From: Plantago major
Lineage: Eukaryota > Streptophyta > Magnoliopsida > Lamiales > Plantaginaceae
Reading direction: 5' to 3'
Assembly (NCBI GenBank): GCA_026545765.1
Contig: CM048840.1
Coordinates: 21,208,765-21,272,764, forward strand
DNA length: 64,000 nucleotides
Part shown: positions 34,385 through 43,811 of the stretch, piece after piece
Numbering within the stretch: the stretch's first letter is position 1
Layout: each line of letters begins with the position of its first letter
Position numbers and translations under genes: made by a program
The notes under the pieces: generated by a model
Database searches by the model: none
What the model saw: the letters and a program-made list of their open reading frames with translations, nothing else
What the model was told of the DNA's origin: nothing

Positions 34385-36854
34385 ATGTCTTTAAGTGATG
34401 CCCCAATTCTCAAGCCAGAGAATTATGAGAAATGGAAGAACAACATGATGCTCCACCTAGAAGCCATCAGTGACGAAATGATCGAAGTAATAAAGAATGG
34501 CCCAATAGTCATTCAACAACTCAAGCAAGTCATAGAGGTTTCTAATGGTAGAGACAGAGAACAAAGTGATGGGTCTTCAGACATGCATCAACCAAAGGGA
34601 GACTCTACCAAGTTAGTTACTGAACCAAAGCTCAGAGAACTCGGACATCTAAGATGCCAAGAGAAAGAGATGGGCTGGACAGGCTCTTAATCTCCTCATA
34701 CGTTCTCCTCCAGAGAACATACAGTGTAAACTGTGGGGTGCAAAAATGGCGAAAGTGGCTCGATTGAAGAAATCTGTCTTGTGCAAAAAACAAAGGAAAA
34801 TAAGTTCAAGTTTTGAAGCTAAAATTCCAAAACTTCAAACAAGGTCCCAGAGACTCTTGAAGAACTAGATTTCGGTTTACAACACTTATGAGTGACATGG
34901 TCGCACTTGGTGAAAGTAATAGATATACCCCAATGTAAAAGATTAAAACAATTGTGAGAAGTCTAAATCATAACGGGAACACACAAAGTTTTTCTACTTT
35001 AACCAAGGAATGCGGATATCACTCTGTGGAACTTTTCTCTCACATTGCCCGCTGACTATGAGACAACTCAAAGGAACAAACAACGAGAAGTTGCAGTGTT
35101 GCTCTAATTGCTCAAGGAACTTCAAAAGAAGAAAGGCAAGGATGTGGAGGATGCTCTTCAGAAAGCAAATGGAAAAATATGTCGGTCGAGAAATTGAGAG
35201 AAGAAAAGCCAAAGAGAAGTCAAAAGCATCTAGGCTCAAACTATCACCAAGACAAAATATGCAAAGCTCATTTGAACAAAGCTCGTAAAGCATCAAGTAC
35301 TGAGGAAGCAGAAATCGGAAATGATATCTGTTTCTATTGTCAGAAACCTGGTCATTTCAAGAAGGATTGTCCTGCCTTCAACAAACTTAAGACAGGTGAC
35401 AAGAAAGATAGAAGAATCTTCAAAATAAGTCAAAGAGCTATGCTCACTGAAGAAAGGAAAAAGATTCAACTCCAACTGGATGCTCTAGATATTGAGTCCG
35501 ATTCTGAGGATGAGGATTCAGATGATTCCACATTGCCTTCCCCAAAAATATGCGGTGTTTCTCATGAAGTAATTGACTTTGGTCAAAAGAAGAAAGAAGT
35601 GTGTGGAATGGCTGAAGAAATCTTCCCGAATATCTCCAACATTGAACCTTGTCTAATGGCTGATGAGGTAACACATACTTCCTGTTATACTTATGAAAGT
35701 GATGACGAAGGAATCACGGAACTGGAAAATCTCAGAAAAGAAATTGATCTTTACAAAAGAGAATTTCTAATGTTCCGAGCTAGAGCCGAAAATTTCGAAG
35801 AAGAAAAGAATTCCCTTGAAAAGGAAAATTCTAAATTAATCAAGATATCTGAGAAAAAGGATGCTGAAAATGCATTTCTCAAGGCTCAGATATTTGAGAC
35901 CGAAAAGTCACATAAAGAAGCAATGGCAAATCTTCAAAAGAAATGTGAGGGTCTTCTTTCTGAGAATAAGGAACTCAAAAAGAAAGAACTATCCTTTCAA
36001 TCTTATGCCAAAGCTAGTGACACTCTTACTGAAGTACAATCTTATTTAAGAGATCCTTCAGAAAAGAGAGGACTTAATGGACACACACAGATAGTTCCAC
36101 CACTCAATAAGAGTAATGAAGGACTAACATTACGTCGCTTTCAAGAAGGTGATTCTCAAACAATCTACAGTATCGGTCAGAAAGCTAAGATTGTTGACAA
36201 AGGAAAGGTAGTTGCGACCAAGCCTTTGTGGGAAAAATAAGTCCAAAAGGAAACTGTGGGAAATGTCTCTGAAAAGAAACATACCACTGAGAAGTGCAAT
36301 CACCCACAGTGCTATGTCTCTCAAAAAGGAAAAATTGCAGGAACTGGCAAATTTTCTTATGTCACGTTTTCTGGAAAGAAAATTGATCATCCAAAGACTA
36401 GCAAAGCTGCTAAGAAGAGATCTCAGACAGCATCAGGTGCTCGGAATGGTATTGGCTATAAACCCATTGGGAAACAACTTGCTCGCGAATACAAACAAGA
36501 GAAAGAACGATGGTTAAAGGCTAGAATTGCTCACAACAATTATCAGAAGTGGAAGATAAATCAAACCACTGAAATCTGAATGCCAGGGCTAGAAGAAATC
36601 TGGCTAGGAAAGCTAAGTTTGCTGAAAAGCAGACTCAGAAATCTGACAGGTATCTGAAAGCACCAAATGGAGCATCTAGGAACACACCAAGGAAGAAAAT
36701 AGTTCTTAACAATAATGATACTAATCATCTAACTAAGATTCCTCCTTATGTTCCTGTTAGACAAAAGAATGTTCCTAGGAAATTCATTCAAAAATTAATT
36801 CCTACTGGAAGATTCTTTAATCCAGAAGGTTCCATTGTTGGTATGAGAACCTAA
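34385..36854 (+). pseudogene. Element A gag region (broken)
   Basis: Starts at the ATG at 34385 (MSLSDAPILKPENYEKWKN), the retrotransposon Gag N-terminus for capsid assembly. The reading frame is lost near 34690, and 34690-35180 is badly decayed. It resumes at 35179 with a zinc knuckle CFYCQKPGHFKKDC (complete CX2CX4HX4C) at about 35329-35370. An acidic stretch and a long Glu/Lys/Leu coiled coil (about 35710-35990) follow, then a C-terminal basic region. Breaks include a TAA at 36238-36240 and an indel near 36575. An in-frame TAA at 36852-36854 marks the gag/pol boundary and has an equivalent in Element B. Confidence 0.9.
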
Positions 36855-39800
36855 TCTCCTGTTTCCAGTTTTGTGCAGAACACTCTAAAGACTAACTCAA
36901 AGTGGCATTTTGATAGTGGATGTGGGAAGCACATGACAGGAGACAAAGCAAATCTGATTAACTACAAAAATTGCAATGATGGACCAATTATCAGGTTTCT
37001 TTGGAGATGAAAATCCAACCATAGGTTTTGGCAATTTGAAGTTCGGCGCCCTCACAATCTCTGAAGTACTTCATGTAAAGGGATTGAAATATAATCTCCT
37101 AAGCATGAGTCAACTAGTAGACAAAGGGTACACTGTCAAGATCAAGTCAAAACTATGTAAAGTGATTGACAATGAGTCAAAGCAGACAGTCTTGGTTGCA
37201 AGGCGTAAAGGAAATCTTTATGTTGCTGATTGGGCATCCGCCACAACCGAAGAATGTCTCATGGTGAGTCAATCTGCCACATCAAGAAAATTGGCTATGG
37301 CATAAAAGAATGAGTCACTTGAATTTCAAAACTCTGAATAAACTAGCCAAGAAAGAGTTGGTGGTTGGTTTACCCAAAATGGTATATAGAAAAGAAGGTG
37401 TATGCTCAGCTTGCCAAATGGGAAAACAATCCAAAACATCTTTCAAGTCTAAAACTAGACATTCCAGTGAGAGGCCACTGCAAATGTTACATATGAATCT
37501 GTTTGAATCCTCAGTAACTAGTTATGCAGGAAAGAAGTATGGTCTGGTTGTTGTTGATGATTACTCAAGATTCACTTGGGTTGTCTTTCTCAAACACAAA
37601 TCTGATGCAAGGGTTGAGATACCTAACTTGCTGAATAAGCTCGAAGTCATGAAAAATGACAAGGTATCTGTAATCAGAACAGACCATGGTACTGAGTTTG
37701 TGAACCAGTACATCAAAGAGTTTTGTACTTGCAAAGGTATACAACATCAACTATCTTCTATAAGGACACCACAACAAAATGGTGTTGCTGAAAGAAAGAA
37801 TAGGACCCTGAAAGAAGCAGCAAGAACAATTCTTGTTGACACTGAAATAAGTGAGATCTATTGGGTTGAAGCTGTAAACACAGCATGCTACACTCAAAAT
37901 AGATGTCTGATTAACAAACACCATGACAAAACTCCATACGAGCTTTTCATTGGTAGACCCCCTAGTATCAAACATCTAAGGGTGTTTGGTTGCAGATGTT
38001 TCGTTCTTAACAATGGAAAAGAATACTTGAGAACATTTCAACCAAAGGCAAATGAAGGAGTATTTCTTGGTTATTCTCTGAATAGCAAAGCCTACATAAT
38101 CTACAACAAAAGAACGCAAAATATCGAAGAATCCATTCACGTAGTATTCTATGAAGGAAACAAGAAAGTACCCTTAAATGATGATCTCTCAGATAGGTTC
38201 AAAGAACTAATGATTAAAGATTCTGAAAAAGGATCCTCAGAAGGAAACAATTCTATCATTCAAATAGAGGATGAGTCTGACGATGAAAAGCAACCTATGC
38301 TTAGTAACAACCAGATGACTCTAAGACATGATGAAGAATTTCCTATGAGAATTTCAGAAATGGAACAGGCTACTGAGAACCTTCATCATGAAAAGGTATC
38401 TGAAAATGAGATTGCTGAAATGCAAAATCCAGATATCTCTAACACTGAAAAAGTGTCAGATATCCATGACATTTTCCATGTGTCAGATATCCCAGATACT
38501 GCACAAGTATCTCATCAAGATCATATTGATTCACATTCAAATCAAATTGATATTGATCCTAGTAGTTCAAAACCCATTATGAAATGGATAAGAAATCATC
38601 CTTCAAAAGATGTGATTGGTCCCATAGACCAAGGAGTTAGAACTAGAAGAGCAATCGCTGAAAATGCAAGTTGTCTCTATGGATGTTTTATCTCAAAAAT
38701 TGAACCAAAGACTATAGAAGAAGCATTAAAAGATCAAGACTGGATCTCTGCTATGCAAGAAGAGTTGGATCAATTTGAGAGAAACAAAGTCTGGAAACTG
38801 GTTTCATTTGCTGACGGAATATCTGTAATAGGAACCAAGTGGGTTTTCAGAAACAAAATGAATGAGTCTGGTGAAATAACCAGAAACAAAGCTAGGTTGG
38901 TTGCCAAGGGATTTACCTGCATCAAGGACTAGATTTTGATGAATCTTATGCACCAGTTGCAAGATTGGATGCAATAAGACTCTTTCTAGCCTTTGCAGCT
39001 CATAATGACTTTACAGTTTATCAGATGGATGTCAAGAGTGCATTTCTAAATGGTGAACTGGCTGAGGAAGTCTATGTTGAGCAACCACCAGGTTTTGAAG
39101 TTTCCTCAGAAAGTAGGATGGTCTATAAGTTCAGAAAGCTCTGTATGGGCTGAAACAAGCTCCAAGAGCATGGTATGATACATTGGCCAGATACCTACTA
39201 GAAAGTGGCTTCAAGAAAGGAGATGTTGACAAAACACTCTTCACACTGAACCATGACGGGAAACTACTTTTAGTTCAAGTATATGTTGATGACATTATAT
39301 TTGGATCTAAAGACAAGCAACTTTGTGAAGATTTTGCTGAACTCATGAAATGTAAATTTGAGATGAGCATGATGGGAGAATTGAATTACTTCCTAGGGCT
39401 GCAAGTCAAGCAACTCAATGATGGAGTATTCATTAGTCAAACAAAGTATGCAAAGGACATGCTCAATAAGTTTAATCTAAAGTCTTCTGAAAAGAATGCT
39501 AAGATACCAATGAGCATTGGAACCAAAATGACCTATACTGAATCTGACAAGAGTGTTGAAGAACACAAGTATAGGAAATTGATTGGATCTCTAATATACC
39601 TCACTGCAAGTAGACCTGATATTCAATATGCAGTTGGAGTGTGTGCTAGATTTCAGACAAATCCAATGCAGACACACTACAACATTGCTATGAAAATATT
39701 AAGGTATGTAAAAGTTACTGTAGAAGTTGGATTGTGGTATCCAAAAGAGAGTGGATTGAGTTTGGTTGGCTATTCAGATGCCGACTATGCTGGATCATTG

Positions 39801-40235
39801 CTTGATAGAAAAAGCACCTCAAGAACTTGTCAATTTCTTGGTGCTAGATTAATATCATGGTTCAGCAAGAAACAAAATTCAATTGCCACATCTACCACAG
39901 AGGCTGAATATATTGCTGCTGGGTGTTGTGCTTCACAGATATTGTGGATACAACAACAACTCAAAGACTATGGACTCAATGAAGAGAAAACTCCCATTTT
40001 CTGTGACAACACAAGTGCCATTGCCATAACTCAGAATCCTAAGTTTCATGCAAGAACAAAGCACATTGATGTTAGACACCACTTCATCAGAGACCATGTT
40101 GAAAAAGGCAATATAGAGATACTCAAGATTGGCACTGAAGACCAACTTGCAGATATCTTCACTAAGCCACTACAAGAAAGTAGATTCTTAGCCTTAAGAC
40201 ACAGTCTTGGACTTATGGAGCTACCAAAGAACTGA
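36855..40235 (+). pseudogene. Element A pol: protease, integrase, RT, RNase H (broken)
   Basis: Protease motif FDSGCGKHMTGD at about 36910. GAG-pre-integrase finger (WHKRMSH ... CSACQMGKQ), then the integrase core with VVDDYSRFTW, IRTDHGTEF and AERKNRTLKE at 37310-38200. RT follows with [21 protein letters not shown] and [11 protein letters not shown] near 39280. RNase H has [20 protein letters not shown] and TKHIDVRHH, ending with the stop at 40233-40235. Frame breaks lie near 37295, 38930 and 39125; otherwise long frames remain (540 and 350 codons). All catalytic acidic residues I looked for are present. Confidence 0.93.
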
Positions 40236-41045
40236 AAAAGTTCAGAGAAGAGATATCTGAAAAAGATATCAAAGGAGAGAGAAGAGGAATCTGGAACGGG
40301 TATCCAGAGAAGAGGTATCTGGAACGGGTATCCAGAGAAGAGGAATCTGGAACGGGTATCCAGAAACTAAAGGCTAAAGGGTAAAACGGCTGTTCAAAGA
40401 TTTCTGAGACGGGTACTCAGATATCTGGATCACTCAGTGAGGGGGAACACAAAAGAGAATAGTACAACTGTCTGCAGTCAACTACTCTCTTGAAATTTGT
40501 ATTATTTCTATCTCTGTGTAAAACTTGGACAAATACCAAATGTGAGATAAATTCAGATGCAAACAGTGTTCTTGGTCATACAGAAACGTGATTCAGAAAG
40601 CTAATAGCCAAAATTCATTAAATGGGCACAATTACATTTGTTGATTGTGATCATTGCTGAAGAAGCAATGGTAACCCTTGATGAATTGGGCGATTGATCT
40701 TTACGGCAGAGATTAACTCTCATTAAATAGTGGACTGTTAAAATTCCGACAGGGCCCACTGTGCATTTAATGCCAAACAAGCTTTTACTCACGCCTGCCT
40801 GCAATTCACAGATACTTACACACAAAATTAATTTGTATGTATATGTCTGTGGAGATTACATTGCTATATATATGGGATTTTGGCAAAAGAAATTACTTTC
40901 GCCTAATCCAACATACAGACTTGCACAAGAATAGCAAAAACTCTTCTTCAACCTCTGCAAATCTCTGTTAGTTTTTCTACAAAGAATTACTAATCTCTCA
41001 CCCAAATCTCTTTCTCATTTTTCAAAAACTTCACTATTTAAAGAG
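40236..41045 (+). promoter_or_regulatory. Element A leader between pol and the extra gene, with candidate internal promoter
   Basis: 810 bp without coding. It contains three tandem 28-bp repeats (40280-40363) and a G5 purine stretch (40441-40445) that looks like a second polypurine tract. Near 40863-40875 the sequence GCTATATATATGGG resembles a TATA box about 170 bp upstream of the next start codon. Promoter activity is inference from position and motif; Element B does not keep an obvious TATA box here. Confidence 0.35.
40280..40363 (+). repeat. Three tandem 28-bp repeats
   Basis: Units at 40280-40307, 40308-40335 and 40336-40363 with core CTGGAACGGGTATCCAG, which is nearly palindromic. They differ by one base. 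Element B has a single core copy near 60231. Confidence 0.95.
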
Positions 41046-42927
41046 ATGGCTCCCAAACTTGCTTCCACTCAGAAATCCCAAGCTACTACTGGTACTGCTG
41101 AAATGCAAGCACCAGTGCTAGTTATAACAAACAATCGGTTGATCGGAAAATTTGACCCTGATCATTGGACTTCAAATCACAGGATGATTTGGGGTGGTGC
41201 CATGATTGAGGAATACCTGGTAGCCGCAATAGAAAACCAGACTGACAAGAAGTTGGTACTTGATATGCTTGAAAAGGCAAAAATCAAGGGTTTTCTATAT
41301 GCTCTTCCCAGTGGAGTTTCTTCACTGGATGTTCTGGAGTTTTACAACAACTCCACAATTATTTCCAAGGCCTCTGAAGGCACTGAGATAGTGTCTATCA
41401 AGACCAAAGTCCAAGGACAAGAAATTCTGTTGGACGAAACAACTTTCTGTGAGCTGTTTGAACTTCAAAATCTTGGAAAGGATTTTGAAATTGACACCAA
41501 GGATGAAGATCTGCTTGAAGGTGTGAAGCAACTATACAGTAATGTGTGTGATCTTGATAAACCAGACACACCCATCGACTTTAAGCTTGCTGACATAAGG
41601 ACCAGACATCTTTTGGTCCACTGGGATGTGTTGGCATGTATCCTTCACAGATGCTTTGATGGTCTACAAGGAGGTGCTGACCAGATAAGCCAAGAACGCT
41701 GGATGATGATGTTCTTGTTGAGCTAACAAGACAAAAGGCTGGAAAACCCTTTTAATTGGGGGAAGTACGCCTTCATGAAATTTGTGAAGAAGATACAAGG
41801 CTTTGAGCCTAAAATCGTTAAGGGCCTTGCTGAGACAAAAGCCACAATAAGCTATGGACTGAAAATATGCTACTTACTGGAATTCCTTGGCATTGAGCTC
41901 AGAGAGACGGCAGACATTGCCAACAGTAACCTACTCTACAAATATGAGTATACAAACTTGATGAAAAAGGTTACTGAATCTCAGAAAGGTTCCAAGAAGC
42001 GAAAGACTGAAGAGGTATCTGAGGGAAAAGTTGCGACCAAGAAGCCCAGAACTTCACGGAAGAAGTCTGCTGGCAAATCAGAAGGCACACCCATTGATGT
42101 TGTCGATTCCCAGATACCTGCCGTAGCTGCCGATGAACTCATAAATGCAGATGAACTCATCAATGCTGCAAAAGAGGTATCGACTACTGAAAAAGTAGAT
42201 TCAGCAAGAGAAAGTGCTTTCAGAAATGTGAAGACTATTACATAAAGCCTTGCTGATGAACTCATAAATGCTGAGAAACTTCAAGCTCTTTCTGCAGAAG
42301 CAGCAGGGATTGTTGATAACTCTGTTCCATATTTCGATGACAAATTGGACGAGGAGAAGATCCCATCCCCCAAGGTTGCTGAAAAAGTAACCAAGGCAAA
42401 GGGGAAGAACAAAAGGTCTAAGGTTGCTGAGAAAGCAACTAGCTTAAAGGTTGCTGAGCAAGCACCTATAGCAAAGGTTGTTGGTGCCAACACACCATCA
42501 GGGAAAGTCACGTATAAACAACTTCAAGAAGCCCTGATGAGTGGTGACCTAGTGTTGGTAGACGCTGATGTCAACACCACACTTAAAAATCTGGAAGAGC
42601 TCTCAACTGCTCAAACGACAACCACAACAACCACAACCACAACAGCCACAAGTGGTTGATGAAATGGTGAGTGAACTCCATTTCGACATGCCAGCAATGC
42701 AATATGCTGAAGAAAATCCTGCAAATGAGCAGGTTCCCCAACTCCAAGAGAGGGATCAAACTGAGACACCTACTCAGAATGATCAACCAGGGGAGGCAAC
42801 TGAGTTAGCCACTCAGGAAAAGGTTGAAGTACCTCAAACTTCCAACAAAGAAGCAACACTGGAACAACGAGACCAACTCATGGAAGGGTCACAAGTTCCA
42901 GAGACCACTCAGCCTGACATTGCTCAG

Positions 42928-43002
42928 GTAGCTGAATGGTTTGTACTTGTGAATTTCTTTGTGTTATCTGTCTTGTTAACTAATAAAAATTCTTTGTTAC
43001 AG
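42928..43002 (+). other. Element A intron 1 (75 nt)
   Basis: GCTCAG|GTAGCT donor and TTTGTTACAG|GCT acceptor, phase 0. Homologous to the Element B intron at 62525-62602, sharing ATGGTTTGTA and TTTGTTACAG. Confidence 0.8.
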
Positions 43003-43110
43003 GCTGAATTAGAAACAAAAGAACAAGAGGAAGCTGCAAAGCTTGCCTCAGAATCTGAGAAGGAGGCTTCCATAGCCTCACCACTTAAGGAACAGGAGTC
43101 TGTCTCACAG

Positions 43111-43195
43111 GTAGAAAACAGTTCCTTAAGATATAACATCTCAGATATGTGCTTTATACACTTGACTAATACTATTAAGTGTCTGTTTCTAATAG
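43111..43195 (+). other. Element A intron 2 (85 nt)
   Basis: TCACAG|GTAGAA donor and TTTCTAATAG|GCTCCAACTGAG acceptor, phase 0. Reading through it meets a stop. Matches B intron 62708-62791 at the same protein position. Confidence 0.8.
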
Positions 43196-43306
43196 GCTCC
43201 AACTGAGAAGAAAAATGAAGAGACTGAAAAGTCTCTCTCTTCAGAAAAGAATCCGGAGACTTCAAAGGTCTCTGAGGAACAAGTATCTGAACCTTCTGCA
43301 GAGAAG

Positions 43307-43386
43307 GTATTTCATTCAGATATCTATAATCTTCAAAGACAAATCTCTGATCATTTTTCTCAAACTAACACTTTCTACTTAAACAG
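43307..43386 (+). other. Element A intron 3 (80 nt)
   Basis: GAGAAG|GTATTT donor and CTTAAACAG|GTTCAA acceptor, phase 0. The donor follows the same Ser-Ala-Glu-Lys codons as B intron 62900-62976. Confidence 0.78.
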
Positions 43387-43539
43387 GTTCAAAAAGACGT
43401 AGAAGTTGCTGGGGAATTGCCCGATCAATCCCCACAACAAATGGAAATTGATGAGGCATCAAAACCTTCATCACAAGAAAAATTTCCAGAGACTGCACAA
43501 GTCTCTGAGCAACAATTATCTGAGTCTCCAATAGTGGAG

Positions 43540-43623
43540 GTAATTGACCTCTCAGATATCTGATTCTGAAAATAGAACTTTTTCTTGAAGAAAATTTCCT
43601 AAGTGTTATGTTTCTAATCTCAG
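43540..43623 (+). other. Element A intron 4 (84 nt), absent in B
   Basis: GTGGAG|GTAATT donor and TCTAATCTCAG|GTTCAA acceptor. Like intron 3 it starts GTA and has TCAGATATCT soon after. Element B has one continuous 267-nt exon where A has 153 + 110 nt. Confidence 0.65.
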
Positions 43624-43733
43624 GTTCAAGAAGAGAGAAAATCATCGAGGATCGACTTCAGCCTCCTCATATCCGATTTCGAGGCACTGGAACCTCAAGA
43701 GTCCAACTGCCCGTCGAGCCTGCTATTGCACAG

Positions 43734-43811
43734 GTAACACAGATACTTGACTACTCTAAAACTCAGATATCTACACAAGTTTTGAAACTAATTCAAAACT
43801 CTCTCTTTCAG
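43734..43811 (+). other. Element A intron 5 (78 nt)
   Basis: GCACAG|GTAACA donor and CTCTCTTTCAG|GTTCAA acceptor, phase 0, leading into the long helical exon. Equivalent to B intron 63244-63324. Confidence 0.78.

Noticed and set aside
36560..36600. Programmed frameshift between gag and pol, since both A and B end a gag frame at TGAATGCCA
   Set aside because: The upstream sequences show different single-base indels in A (near 36575) and B (near 56410); the underlying frame seems continuous. No canonical slippery heptamer occurs. The shared TAA further on is the better boundary candidate.
36813..36890. Short intron removing the TAA in Element A (GTATGAG...GTGCAG)
   Set aside because: Would be about 41 nt, below the plant minimum, and B lacks the donor.
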